A DNA stretch of 64,000 bases from Olsenella_K sp050953285 (GTDB lineage: Bacteria > Actinomycetota > Coriobacteriia > Coriobacteriales > Atopobiaceae). The DNA lies in the NCBI GenBank assembly GCA_050953285.1, contig JBMNMK010000001.1, positions 310,001-374,000 on the forward strand, read 5' to 3'. Each line of letters opens with the position of its first letter. Position 1 is the stretch's first letter. Shown in pieces: positions 1 through 9,700 of this stretch. Both the position numbers and the translations under genes were made by a program. Under the pieces are notes generated by a model, which worked only from the letters and a program-made list of their open reading frames with translations, ran no database searches and had not been told where the DNA came from.

Positions 1-352
1 AGACCATCGCCAGGTGGACGATAATACCTGGGCGGTTGTGCGCAATACGCCTGGTGTGACGGGTTTTGTCGGCATCGACGGCAAGCCTATGCCGCTGCGT
101 CGCTCTGAGTACGACAAGATCATGCGCAGAAGCTCTGCCTCTGCCTCTCGTCAGCAGGTGGTGCCCAAGCGTACGGCTACCAACCTTGAGGTCGGTCAGG
201 CCATCAAGGTGGTCTCTGGTCCTCTTGCAGACTTCGACGGCCAGGTGAGTGAGGTCAACCTGGAGGCCGGCAAGGTCAAGGTCATGCTCATGATCTTCGG
301 CCGTGAGACGCCGGTTGAGCTCACGCTTGATCAGGTCACCGTCATTAGCTAG
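1..352 (+). CDS. nusG: Transcription termination/antitermination protein NusG, C-terminal part (5' end outside window)
   Basis: NusG binds RNA polymerase and couples it to Rho or to ribosomal protein S10. The open frame runs in from the window edge and ends at TAG 350-352, so only the last ~116 residues are visible. They cover the end of the NGN domain (NTPGVTGFVG, the usual end of its core fold) and the full KOW domain, which starts around EVGQAIKVVSGPLADFDG and ends in the typical DQV strand. The GTG at 14 is internal, not a start. Position directly before rplK-rplA is the classic secE-nusG-rplKA order. Identification is firm; the start cannot be seen. Confidence 0.95.
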   Translation, partial: DHRQVDDNTWAVVRNTPGVTGFVGIDGKPMPLRRSEYDKIMRRSSASASRQQVVPKRTATNLEVGQAIKVVSGPLADFDGQVSEVNLEAGKVKVMLMIFGRETPVELTLDQVTVIS

Positions 353-369
353 AACCACATGGTTTTCCT

Positions 370-412
370 TGTCAGTTTCAATTCGGTGAGGAATGCTTCT
401 TTGAAACTGACA
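370..412 (+). promoter_or_regulatory. Perfect 12-bp inverted repeat in the nusG-rplK gap
   Basis: TGTCAGTTTCAA (370-381) and TTGAAACTGACA (401-412) are exact inverse complements around a 19-nt loop. No U-run follows, so it is not a standard terminator. It lies 41 nt before rplK. It may be an RNA-processing or regulatory hairpin, since the L11-L1 leader is a known target of L1 autoregulation in other bacteria, but I do not see a clear L1-site mimic. Confidence 0.6.
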
Positions 413-452
413 GCTAAATAGCAATGAGAAACACGCAAATGAGGAGAAACTC

Positions 453-881
453 ATGCCCGCAAAGAAGGTAGTGCATTTTATCAAGCTCCAAATCCCTGCT
501 GGTCAGGCAAACCCTGCACCTCCAGTAGGTCCGGCTCTGGGCGCTGCACAGGTCAACATCATGCAGTTCTGCCAGGCCTTCAACGCAGAGACCAAGGACA
601 AGGCAGGAGACATCATTCCTGTTGAGATCACGGTCTATGAGGATCGCAGCTTTACGTTCATCACCAAGACCCCTCCTGCAGCTCAGCTGATCAAGAAGGA
701 GCTTGGTCTCAAGAGCGGCTCTGGCGTTCCTCAGCGCGATAAGGTCGGTCAGCTCACCCAGGAGCAGCTCACCAAGATTGCCGAGATAAAGATGCCGGAT
801 CTCAATGCCAACGACATTGAGGCTGTCAAGAAGATCGTGGCAGGCACCGCTCGTTCCATGGGTGTGACCGTAGCGGAGTAG
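453..881 (+). CDS. rplK: 50S ribosomal protein L11
   Basis: L11 forms the GTPase-associated stalk base on 23S rRNA and takes part in factor binding and stringent-response sensing. The 142-residue product has normal length. The N-terminal domain contains the conserved proline-rich stretch NPAPPVGPALG (about residues 20-30), and the C-terminal RNA-binding domain contains the conserved DLNANDIEAA-like segment followed by GTARSMG. ATG 453 is preceded by GAGGAG. It is followed after 114 nt by rplA, which is the usual pair. Confidence 0.97.
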   Translation: MPAKKVVHFIKLQIPAGQANPAPPVGPALGAAQVNIMQFCQAFNAETKDKAGDIIPVEITVYEDRSFTFITKTPPAAQLIKKELGLKSGSGVPQRDKVGQLTQEQLTKIAEIKMPDLNANDIEAVKKIVAGTARSMGVTVAE

Positions 882-995
882 AAGACCGGACGGGATACCG
901 TCAGGTGAAGACCACAGCCGACCAATTGCTCTCGGCATCAGGTAGCTGTGATATGTGGGAGGGCGACGCCGCCCTGTGACCACAGGAGGTAGAAA

Positions 996-1700
996 ATGGC
1001 AAAACACGGTAAGAAATACACTGAGGCCCAGGCAAAGGTAGAGAACAAGCTCTACACCCCCATGGCAGCCATGGGTCTGGTCAAGGAGCTGGCTTCTGCC
1101 AAGTTCGACGAGACCATTGAGGTTGCAATCCGTCTGGGCGTTGACACCCGCAAGGCTGACCAGAACGTCCGTGGCTCCATCAGCCTGCCCAACGGCACCG
1201 GCAAGACCGTCCGCGTGGCGGTATTTGCAGAGGGCGCCAAGGCAGAGGAGGCCAAGGCAGCTGGCGCAGACATCGTGGGTTCCGATGATCTTGTTGCCGA
1301 GGTTGAGAAGGGCAACATCGACTTTGATGCGGCTATCGCAACCCCTAATATGATGGGCAAAGTTGGCCGTCTGGGCCGCGTGCTTGGTCCTCGTGGCCTC
1401 ATGCCAAACCCCAAGCTGGGCACCGTGACCATGGATGTCGAGAAGATCGTGGGCGAGCTCAAGGCAGGCCGCGTTGAGTATCGTGCTGACCGTTATGGCA
1501 TCTGCCACGTTCCCATGGGCAAGGCCTCGTTTGAGACCGCTAAGCTGGCCGAGAATTACGGCGCGCTCCTCACCGAGCTTCTGCGCGTCAAGCCCTCTTC
1601 GGCCAAGGGTCGCTACGTCAAGTCCGTTGTGGTTTCTTCCACCATGGGCCCTGGCGTTAAGGTTGACCCCACCGTCACCCGCGATTTTCTCGCCGAGTAG
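996..1700 (+). CDS. rplA: 50S ribosomal protein L1
   Basis: L1 binds the mobile L1 stalk of 23S rRNA and helps release E-site tRNA; in many bacteria it also represses its own L11-L1 mRNA. The 234 residues match the usual length. The conserved block MGKVGRLGRVLGPRGLMPNP (about residues 118-137) is intact. AGGAGG lies 7 nt before ATG 996. The gene ends at TAG 1698-1700 and is followed by a strong terminator, so rplKA is transcribed separately from rplJL. Confidence 0.97.
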   Translation: MAKHGKKYTEAQAKVENKLYTPMAAMGLVKELASAKFDETIEVAIRLGVDTRKADQNVRGSISLPNGTGKTVRVAVFAEGAKAEEAKAAGADIVGSDDLVAEVEKGNIDFDAAIATPNMMGKVGRLGRVLGPRGLMPNPKLGTVTMDVEKIVGELKAGRVEYRADRYGICHVPMGKASFETAKLAENYGALLTELLRVKPSSAKGRYVKSVVVSSTMGPGVKVDPTVTRDFLAE

Positions 1701-1746
1701 AGTTTCTCGCTGAGCATTGGCTCAGGCATATGGCGTGAGTAATTGT

Positions 1747-1784
1747 GCTGTCACTGAGGAGAAATCCTTGGTGGCAGCTTTTTT
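1747..1784 (+). terminator. Rho-independent terminator after rplA
   Basis: GCTGTCACTGAGG (1747-1759) pairs with CCTTGGTGGCAGC (1766-1778) along 13 positions, with three G-U wobbles, around a 6-nt loop. TTTTTT follows at once (1779-1784). Confidence 0.85.
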
Positions 1785-1785
1785 C

Positions 1786-1814
1786 TTGACATGTTGTAGA
1801 AGGGTTGAGAGAAT
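1786..1814 (+). promoter_or_regulatory. Promoter of the rplJ-rplL unit
   Basis: A consensus -35 TTGACA (1786-1791) is followed by a 17-nt spacer and a -10 GAGAAT (1809-1814). It starts directly after the rplA terminator, so transcription would begin near 1821 and include the whole L10 leader. Confidence 0.75.
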
Positions 1815-1820
1815 ACATTT

Positions 1821-2018
1821 TGCTCAATAGAGCGGAACATACATCGCACGTTCCTGCCAAAGACAGCCGGCGCCGCAAGGCTTAATGGGGAAACCCACCT
1901 GCCGAGGTAACTTTGAAGATATGACTTCTTGGGGCCTCGTCTGGTAGAGATGGGGTCCTTTTTTGAAGGACATCCTCCCGGCAGCTCGTGCCAGATTGCA
2001 CAACGAGGAGGTGTACTC
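1821..2018 (+). promoter_or_regulatory. L10 leader (ribosomal protein L10 autoregulatory RNA)
   Basis: The ~200-nt untranslated leader before rplJ contains features of the L10 leader family, including GACAGCCGG near 1863 and CCTGCCGAGG near 1900. In that family the L10-L7/L12 complex binds the leader and represses rplJL expression. Here the leader also contains an intrinsic terminator hairpin before the rplJ start, which indicates transcription attenuation. Recognition is from motif memory, not from a covariance search. Confidence 0.75.
1932..1964 (+). terminator. Attenuator hairpin inside the L10 leader
   Basis: GGGCCTCGTC (1932-1941) pairs with GATGGGGTCC (1949-1958), counting G-U wobbles, around the 7-nt loop TGGTAGA, followed by TTTTTT (1959-1964). 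It lies 54 nt before the rplJ start, where premature termination would stop rplJ and rplL expression. Confidence 0.7.
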
Positions 2019-2540
2019 ATGCCAGCACAATCCAATATCGACATGCTTCGGAAGGTCAACGAGTCTCTTGAGGCTTCTAAGGGCGTCTTTGTCATTGACT
2101 ACCGTGGTCTTTCTGTTAAGGAGACCGAGGAGCTTCGCCGTGACTTGAGGGAAGCCAATTCCGTGATGAGGGTCTACAAGAACAACATCGTGAATTTGGC
2201 ACTCAAGAACGCAGGTATGCCTGACATCAGCGCTGATCTTAAGGGTACGTGTGCGTACATATTCTTTGAGAACGATCCTGTTGATGCCGCCAAGGCAATC
2301 AAGAAGGCCGCTGAGAGCCTGAAGAAGATCGAGTGGGTCGCAGGTATCGCAGACGGCCAGGCTCTCACTGCAGAGGCTGCTAAGGCGTACGCGGACCTTC
2401 CTTCCCACGACGAGCTTGTTGCTCAACTCGTGTACGTTATGGCGGCACCGCTTCGCGGTATCGCATCGGTCTGCGCCGGTCCCGCTCGCGGCCTTGTTAC
2501 CGCGCTCAGCCAGCTCAAAGACCAGAAGGAAGCTGCCTAA
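2019..2540 (+). CDS. rplJ: 50S ribosomal protein L10
   Basis: L10 anchors the L7/L12 stalk to the GTPase centre of the large subunit. The frame is open further upstream, but ATG 2019 is chosen because CGAGGAGG lies 8 nt before it and because the product then begins MPAQSNIDMLRKVNESL, a normal L10 N-terminus. The product has 173 residues. FVIDYRGLSVKETEELRR is the family core, and the C-terminal helix that binds L7/L12 dimers is present. It is co-transcribed with rplL 64 nt downstream and controlled by the leader above. Confidence 0.95.
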   Translation: MPAQSNIDMLRKVNESLEASKGVFVIDYRGLSVKETEELRRDLREANSVMRVYKNNIVNLALKNAGMPDISADLKGTCAYIFFENDPVDAAKAIKKAAESLKKIEWVAGIADGQALTAEAAKAYADLPSHDELVAQLVYVMAAPLRGIASVCAGPARGLVTALSQLKDQKEAA

Positions 2541-2604
2541 TCACCTTAGGCTGTATGAACATTCGAGGCACCACGAGAGGTGCCCCATGTAAAGGAGAAC
2601 CATC

Positions 2605-2982
2605 ATGGCTGTTACCAAAGATGAGATCGTAGAGGCTCTTAAGAGCATGTCCGCACTCGAGCTTTCTGAGCTCGTTCACGAGCTGGAGGATGTCTTCGGC
2701 GTTTCCGCTGCTGCTCCTGCAGTAGCTGTTGCTGCTCCTGCAGCTGGTGGCGCTGCTGCCGCTGAGGAGGAGAAGGACTCCTTCGACGTTGTCCTCGACG
2801 ACTTCGGTGCTCAGAAGATTGGCGTTATCAAGGTTGTCCGCAAGCTCACCAACCTCGGCCTCAAGGAGGCTAAGGAGCTCGTCGAGTCCAAGGGCACCAT
2901 TCTTGAGGGCGCCAAGAAGGACGACGCTGAGGCTGCTAAGAAGGAGCTCGAGGAGGCTGGCGCTTCCGTCTCCCTCAAATAA
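2605..2982 (+). CDS. rplL: 50S ribosomal protein L7/L12
   Basis: L7/L12 forms the flexible stalk that recruits translation GTPases. The 125 residues show the three expected parts: an N-terminal dimerisation helix, an alanine-rich hinge (about residues 36-52) and the C-terminal domain. In that domain the factor-binding helix reads KIGVIKVVRKLTNLGLKEAK. AAGGAG precedes ATG 2605. A terminator follows 22 nt after the stop. Confidence 0.97.
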   Translation: MAVTKDEIVEALKSMSALELSELVHELEDVFGVSAAAPAVAVAAPAAGGAAAAEEEKDSFDVVLDDFGAQKIGVIKVVRKLTNLGLKEAKELVESKGTILEGAKKDDAEAAKKELEEAGASVSLK

Positions 2983-3004
2983 GTTTCCCTTACTTCGCGT
3001 CATG

Positions 3005-3031
3005 AGGCCGGCCTTCGGGTCGGCCTTTTTC
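3005..3031 (+). terminator. Rho-independent terminator after rplL
   Basis: AGGCCGGCC (3005-3013) and GGTCGGCCT (3018-3026) pair around a TTCG tetraloop and are followed by TTTTC. This ends the rplJL transcript before rpoB. Confidence 0.85.
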
Positions 3032-3168
3032 TTAGTCGTGGAGGGCGCCGTGGAAAGGCAGGGACGGTGAGCGCACGAATTTCTCGCCTGACCTTCACGT
3101 GAGCTACACATACGTTCGTATAAAATCGCAGCTAGACGCAAAATAGAAAAAGCTAATGGAAAAAAAGT

Positions 3169-3216
3169 CACAAGTCAAGGGTTTACATTGACTTGTGGTT
3201 TGCGCTTGGGTATTTT
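3169..3216 (+). promoter_or_regulatory. rpoB promoter overlapping a 10-bp palindrome
   Basis: The -35 TTGACT (3188-3193), a 17-nt spacer and the -10 TATTTT (3211-3216) form a promoter for rpoBC. The perfect inverted repeat CACAAGTCAA (3169-3178) / TTGACTTGTG (3188-3197) includes the whole -35 box. A protein binding this palindrome would block polymerase, so it is a candidate operator; no regulator is identified. Confidence 0.65.
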
Positions 3217-3268
3217 ATTACACTGCGACAAATGCCGCTTTTTCATTTTTTTAAGGAGGAAGTGCCTG

Positions 3269-6200
3269 GTGACTACCGCAAAGTCTTCCCAAACAACTGC
3301 CCAATCGAGGCGCCAGCGTGTGAGTTTCAGTAAGATACCTCCCGCAATGGAGCTGCCCAATCTCATTTCGGTGCAGAAAGAGTCCTTTGAGCGCTTTATG
3401 ACGGACGGACTCGCTGAGTCCTTCGCAGAGTTCTCACCGATCGAGAATTCAGCCCATAACATGGAGGTCACCTTCGGTGAGCACCAGTTTGGAGATCCCG
3501 CAAACACCATTGCCGAGTGTCGTGCCAAAGATATCTCCTATCAAGCCCCGCTCTTTGTAGACATCCGCTTTGTCAACAAAGACACCGGCGAGATCAAGGA
3601 GCAACTCGTCTTCATGGGTGACTTCCCGCTCATGACTTCACGCGGCACCTTTATCATCAACGGCACCGAGCGCGCCGTGGTCTCTCAGCTTGTGCGTTCT
3701 CCAGGCGTCTACTTTGCCGAGGAGATGGACAACGGCGTTGCCGTTCAGCACTGCCAGTTCATCCCTGCTCGCGGTGCCTGGCTTGAGTTTGAGGTCGATA
3801 AGCGCGGTCACTTGGTCGTCTCCATTGACCGAAAGCGTCGCCAGAGCGCAACCTTGCTGTTGCGTGCCTTGGGCATTGCAGAGACCGACGATGAGATCAT
3901 GAACCTCCTGGGTGACTCTGATGTCGTGCGCTCTACCCTTGAGCGCGACATTGCCACCAACCGTGAGGACGCGCTGCTGGAGATCTATCGCCGTCAGCGC
4001 CCGGGTGAGCCGCCTACGGTTGACTCGGCCAAGTCCTTGCTGGAGGGCCTCTACTTCAACAACCAGCGCTATGACCTGGCGCGCGTTGGCCGCTACAAGA
4101 TCAACAAGAAGCTGGGCGTGGCAGATGAGGGCGGTCCTCGCGTCATCACGACCGACGATATCATCAGCGCGCTGCGCTATCTTCTCGCCCTGCACGAGGG
4201 TGATCCCACCAAGTCCTACGACGACATTGACCACTTTGGCAACCGTCGTATCCGCACGGTGGGTGAGCTGGTGCAAAACCAGTTCCGCATCGGTCTGAGC
4301 CGCATGGAGCGCGTGGTGCGTGAGCGCATGGCATCCCAGGATGCAGACGATATCACGCCACAGACGCTCATCAACATCCGTCCTATCGTGGCGGCCATCA
4401 AGGAGTTCTATGGCTCCTCACAGCTGTCGCAGTTCATGGACCAGAACAACCCGCTCTCAGGCCTCACGCACAAGCGCCGTCTGTCTGCGCTTGGCCCTGG
4501 CGGCCTGGCTGGCCACAAGTCCGGCTCCAGCCGTCGTACCAACGTACCGACGGCCGTTCGTGACGTTCACAACTCGCACTACTCCCGCATGTGCCCCATC
4601 GAGACGCCCGAAGGCCCCAACATTGGCCTGATTGGTTCTCTGGCACTCTATGCTCACGTCAACTCCTACGGCTTCATTGAGGCGCCGTATCGCAAGGTTG
4701 AAAACGGCAAGGTGAGCGATGAGATCGTGTGGCTGACGGCAGATGAGGAAGAGAAGCACCACATTGCTCCTGCCAACACGCCGACCGACCCCAAGACGGG
4801 CGAGTTCATTGAGGTAGACGCAGACGGCAAGATCGTCCATCCTGACCGCATTATTGCCCGTACCACGGACTTCGACGGATCGTTTGGTGCACCTGCACAG
4901 ATTGACGTCTCTGAGGTTGACCTCATGGATGTTTCCCCGCGCCAGATGCTCTCCGTTGCAGCTAATCTCATTCCGTTCCTGGAGCACGACGATGCTAAGC
5001 GTACCCTCATGGGTGCAAACATGCAGCGTCAGGCTGTGCCGCTGATCCAGACCGACGCTCCGTACGTGGGCACCGGCATGGAGGCGCGCGCCGCACTTGA
5101 CTCTGGAGAGATCGTCTGCGCTGAGCACGACGGCTACGTGCTTGAGGTTGACGCGTCCCATGTGGTGCTCAAGAGTGAAGAGCACGGTATTGAGGAGTAT
5201 GACCTGCCCAAGTACCAGCGCTCCAACCAGAGCACCTGCATCAATCACCGCCCCATCGTGCATGCAGGGGAGTATGTAAGAGCTGGCCAGCCTCTGGCAG
5301 ATGGCACGTCCATGAACCAGAGCGAGTTGGCATTGGGTCGCAACCTCACCGTGGCATACATGCCGTGGGAAGGCTACAACTACGAGGACGGCATCATTGT
5401 CTCTGACCGTCTGGTGCAGCAGGACCTGCTGACCTCGGTCAACATTTCTCGCCATGAGATCGACGCGCGTGATACCAAGCTCGGACCTGAGGAGATCACC
5501 CGTGAGATCCCGAGCGTAGGTGACGATATGCTCGCCAACCTGGACGACGATGGCATCATTCGCATCGGCGCCGAGGTAGGCCCTGGTGACATCTTGGTCG
5601 GCAAGGTCACGCCCAAGGGTGAGACCGCACTGACCGCAGAGGAGCGCTTGCTGCGCGCAATCTTTGGCGCCAAGGCTCATGATGTCCGTGACACCTCCTT
5701 GAAGATGCCGCACGGCTCCTACGGCCGCGTCGTGGACGTGGTCCGCTTCAGCCGCGAGGCCGGAGACGACCTGCCTCCTGGAGTCAATGAACTGGTGCGC
5801 GTTTTTGTCGCCCAGCGCCGCAAGATTCAGCAGGGCGATAAGATCTCTGGTCGCCACGGTAACAAGGGCGTCGTCTGCAAGGTGCTGCCGGTCGAGGACA
5901 TGCCGTATATGGCCGACGGTACCCCCATCGACGTGCTGCTTGACCCCTTAGGCGTCCCGTCTCGTATGAACGTGGGCCAGCTGCTTGAGTGCCACCTGGG
6001 CTGGGCTGCTGCTCATGGCTGGGATATCAACAATGCAGACTCCAAAGATTACATCCCTGGTCCAATGTATGTCTCCACGCCGGTCTTTGATGGCGCCACG
6101 GACGTTGAGGTACAAGAGGCTATCCGCCGCTCCAACATCAACCTCATGAACAAGGCGCTCATCACCTACGGCGAGCACATGAACGCAGAGTTTGTGCCCC

Positions 6201-6769
6201 AGCTCAATGAGCGCGGCAAGACCACGCTGTATGACGGTCGTACGGGCGAGGCTTTCAAGAGCCAGATCACCGTGGGTACCTCCTACATTCTGAAGCTGGG
6301 CCACATGGTGGACGATAAGATCCACGCGCGTTCAACGGGCCCGTACAGCTTGGTTACCCAGCAACCGCTTGGCGGCAAGGCTCAGTTTGGTGGCCAGCGC
6401 TTCGGCGAGATGGAGGTGTGGGCGCTCTACGCTTACGGCGCATCAAGCGTCTTGCAGGAGCTCCTCACCGTAAAGTCCGACGATACCAACGGTCGCGTGA
6501 AGACCTACGAGGCCATCGTTAAGGGTGAGAACGTGCCAGATCCTGGCATTCCTGAGTCCTTCAAGGTTCTGGTCAAAGAGATCCGCTCGCTTGCGCTTGA
6601 CATCGAGCCGCTCAAATACCGCGAGGAGCCGCGCAGCTCACAGGCCGCACAGGAGGCTGAGACGTCAGATGTCATCGACGTTTTGGCAGCAGCGGACGGA
6701 GCAGAGGATTTTCTCGCCAACGATAGCGCGGATGCGCTCATCGGTGCTAATTCGGATGATAAGGAGTAG
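3269..6769 (+). CDS. rpoB: DNA-directed RNA polymerase subunit beta
   Basis: RpoB forms one half of the RNA polymerase active-site cleft. GTG 3269 is chosen as start because AAGGAGG lies about 9 nt upstream and the product then begins VTTAKSSQTTAQSRRQRVSF; the frame is open back to 3188. The product has 1166 residues. The rifampicin-pocket segment is wild-type in appearance (SQLSQFMDQNNPLSGLTHKR, then RLSALGPGGL). The NMRQRAVP-like block reads NMQRQAVPL, and the C-terminal KPGE-like GGKAQFGGQRFGEMEVWAL anchor is present. The last ~45 residues are an acidic, alanine-rich tail. rpoC begins 5 nt after the stop, with its ribosome-binding site (AAGGAG) inside the last codons. Confidence 0.98.
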   Translation: MTTAKSSQTTAQSRRQRVSFSKIPPAMELPNLISVQKESFERFMTDGLAESFAEFSPIENSAHNMEVTFGEHQFGDPANTIAECRAKDISYQAPLFVDIRFVNKDTGEIKEQLVFMGDFPLMTSRGTFIINGTERAVVSQLVRSPGVYFAEEMDNGVAVQHCQFIPARGAWLEFEVDKRGHLVVSIDRKRRQSATLLLRALGIAETDDEIMNLLGDSDVVRSTLERDIATNREDALLEIYRRQRPGEPPTVDSAKSLLEGLYFNNQRYDLARVGRYKINKKLGVADEGGPRVITTDDIISALRYLLALHEGDPTKSYDDIDHFGNRRIRTVGELVQNQFRIGLSRMERVVRERMASQDADDITPQTLINIRPIVAAIKEFYGSSQLSQFMDQNNPLSGLTHKRRLSALGPGGLAGHKSGSSRRTNVPTAVRDVHNSHYSRMCPIETPEGPNIGLIGSLALYAHVNSYGFIEAPYRKVENGKVSDEIVWLTADEEEKHHIAPANTPTDPKTGEFIEVDADGKIVHPDRIIARTTDFDGSFGAPAQIDVSEVDLMDVSPRQMLSVAANLIPFLEHDDAKRTLMGANMQRQAVPLIQTDAPYVGTGMEARAALDSGEIVCAEHDGYVLEVDASHVVLKSEEHGIEEYDLPKYQRSNQSTCINHRPIVHAGEYVRAGQPLADGTSMNQSELALGRNLTVAYMPWEGYNYEDGIIVSDRLVQQDLLTSVNISRHEIDARDTKLGPEEITREIPSVGDDMLANLDDDGIIRIGAEVGPGDILVGKVTPKGETALTAEERLLRAIFGAKAHDVRDTSLKMPHGSYGRVVDVVRFSREAGDDLPPGVNELVRVFVAQRRKIQQGDKISGRHGNKGVVCKVLPVEDMPYMADGTPIDVLLDPLGVPSRMNVGQLLECHLGWAAAHGWDINNADSKDYIPGPMYVSTPVFDGATDVEVQEAIRRSNINLMNKALITYGEHMNAEFVPQLNERGKTTLYDGRTGEAFKSQITVGTSYILKLGHMVDDKIHARSTGPYSLVTQQPLGGKAQFGGQRFGEMEVWALYAYGASSVLQELLTVKSDDTNGRVKTYEAIVKGENVPDPGIPESFKVLVKEIRSLALDIEPLKYREEPRSSQAAQEAETSDVIDVLAAADGAEDFLANDSADALIGANSDDKE

Positions 6770-6774
6770 CGAAC

Positions 6775-9700
6775 GTGGCTGATTTCGATACCACAGATTT
6801 CGATGCTATAAAGATCTCGCTCGCCTCCGCAGATGAGATTAGAAGCTGGTCACACGGCGAGGTCAAGAAGCCGGAGACCATCAACTACCGCACGCTCAAG
6901 CCCGAGAAGGACGGTTTGTTCTGCGAGAAGATCTTTGGCCCGGTCAAAGATTGGGAGTGCGCCTGCGGCAAGTACAAGGGTATTCGCTTCCGCGGCATCG
7001 TCTGCGAGCGCTGCGGCGTAGAGGTGACGAGTGCCAAGGTTCGCCGTGAGCGCATGGGCCACATTGAGCTGGCCGCTCCCGCAAGCCATATCTGGTACTT
7101 CAAGAGCCCGACCAGCTTCCCGCTGGCGCGCCTGCTTGATATCAAGTCCAAGGACCTGGAGAAAGTTCTCTACTTTGCGTCCTACATCATCACGAGCATC
7201 GACGAAGAGGCCCGTGAGGCAGATGCTGCTGACCTCAAAGAGGAGCTGGCAGCAGACCTTGAGGAGCTTGACGCCGAGCGCGACGACGAGATTGCACGCG
7301 TGCGCGAGCAGGGCGAGCAGCCGGAGGGCGAGGAGTTCTCTGACATTGAGCCGCTCTCTCAAGATGAGATCAGGGCAGAGATTGCCGACATTGAAGAGGA
7401 GTACGCAGAGGAGAAGCAGCTGCGCACGGAGGCCTTCAATGAATTCATGAAGCTCGAGGAGCGCCAGCTTATCTCCGATGAGACGCTCTTCACCGAGATG
7501 AAGCGCTACTACTCCATCTACTTCAAGGGCGGCATGGGCGCAGAGGCCGTACGTGACCTCTTGAGCGGCATCGATCTTGCCAAAGAGGCAGAGGAGCTGC
7601 GCGCTATTATCGCCTCCGATGAGTCCCAGAAGCAGAAGCGCGAGAAGGCCGTCAAGCGCCTTGAAGTGGTCGACGCCTTCCTGAAGGGCAACAATGATCC
7701 TGCCAACATGATCTTGGACGTCGTTCCCGTCATTCCGCCCGACCTGCGTCCTATGGTGCAGCTGGACGGTGGCCGCTTTGCCGCGTCTGACTTAAACGAC
7801 CTCTATCGCCGCGTGATCAACCGCAACAACCGCCTGAAGAGGCTGCTTGACTTGGACGCACCGGCCATCATCGTCAATAACGAGAAGCGCATGCTGCAGG
7901 AGTCGGTGGATGCCCTCTTCGACAATGGTCGTCGAGGCCGTCCGGTCACCGGTCGTGGTGGTCGCCCGCTCAAGAGCTTGGCTGAGTCCTTGAAGGGCAA
8001 GCAGGGCCGCTTCCGTCAGAACTTGCTGGGTAAGCGCGTTGACTACTCCGGTCGCTCCGTTATTGTTACCGACCCTCAGCTCAAGCTGCACCAGTGTGGC
8101 TTGCCGTCCGCTATGGCTCTGGAGCTCTTCAAGCCCTTTGTCATGCGTCGTCTGGTGGAGCTTGGCAAGGTTGAGAATATCAAGGGCGCCAAGCGTGCCA
8201 TTGACCGTGGTTCCGCTGCGGTCTGGGACGTGCTGGACGAGGTCATCAAGAACAAGCTCGTGCTGCTCAACCGTGCACCTACCCTGCACAGGCTGTCCAT
8301 CCAGGCATTTGAGCCCGTTCTGGTTGAGGGTAAGGCAATCCATTTGCACCCGCTCGTCTGCGCTCCGTTTAACGCAGACTTCGACGGCGACCAGATGTCT
8401 GTCCATGTACCGCTCTCCACGCAGGCACAGGCTGAGGCGCGTGTCCTCATGCTCTCTACCAACAACCTGCGCTCGCCGGCATCAGGTAAGGTCCTGACCG
8501 TTCCTTCACAGGACATGGTCTTTGGCACCTACTTCCTGACCACAGCAAAAGACGGTGCAGAGGGCAACGGCCGCGTCTTTGCGGGTTTCCAGGACGCCAT
8601 GCTTGCTTATGACAACCGTGACCACTTAGACATCCAGGCCAAGATTCAAGTCCGCGTCAATGCGGTGGACGCCAACATGGTTGAGAACGGCCGCAGGATC
8701 TTCAGGACCCTCGACGCGTGGGGTAAGACCACCGATTACGACGTCACTGAGGGATCCGTCCGCTTTGAGACCACGGTTGGTCGCGTCATCTTCAACGAGC
8801 AGTGCCTGCCGGCAGATTATCCCTTCATCAACTACAAGATGAACAAGGGCGACATCTCCAAGCTGGTCAACGACTGCTGCGATGTCTACTCGACCTCCGA
8901 CGTTGAACCCATTTTGGACGCCATCAAGCAGACCGGCTTCCACTACGCCACGCGCGCAGGCCTGACGGTTTCTGTCTGGGATGCCATCATCCCCGAGGAT
9001 AAGCCCAAGATGCTTGAAGAGGCACAGGCCAAGGTTGACACCATCAACGAGCGCTACGAGGACGGCTTTGCGTCCGAGAAGGAGCGCCACCAGGAGGTCA
9101 TTTCTGCCTGGACCGAGTGCACCGACGAGCTGGGTAGCAAGATGCTTGCTGGCTTTGCCGAGGACAACCCCATCTACATGATGGCTGACTCTGGCGCCCG
9201 TGGTTCTAAGACGCAGCTGCGCCAGCTGGCAGGTATGCGTGGCCTCATGGCAGACATGTCCGGCGATACCATCGACCTGCCCATCAAGGCAAACTTCCGC
9301 GAAGGCTTAAAGCCGCTGGAGTACTTCATCTCCACCTATGGCGCACGTAAGGGCCTGGTTGATACCGCTTCTCACACGTCTGACTCCGGCTACCTCACCC
9401 GTAGGCTCGTCGACGTTGCGCAAGACGTTATCGTGCGTGAAGAGGATTGCGGCACCGACGAGGGCGTCACGTACAACCTCAAGAAGCCGGGCGAGAATGA
9501 CCTCAATCTTGATCTGATTGGCCGCTGCGCACTGAACGACATCGTGGCGCCTGAGACCGGCGAGGTTCTTATCGCCAAAGATGGCTACATTGAGTCCAAG
9601 GCAGACCTTCAGCGTCTGTGGGATGCGGGCCTGCGCAAGGTTGAGCTCCGCGCGCTTCTGACCTGCCGTTCTAAGTACGGCGTCTGCCAGAAGTGCTACG

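Noticed and set aside
1929..2018. N-terminal extension of rplJ
   Set aside because: The stretch contains the attenuator hairpin and U-run and lacks a ribosome-binding site; ATG 2019 has a perfect one.
4457..5857. 466-codon minus-strand open frame
   Set aside because: Antisense shadow of rpoB; the rpoB frame is fully supported by family motifs.
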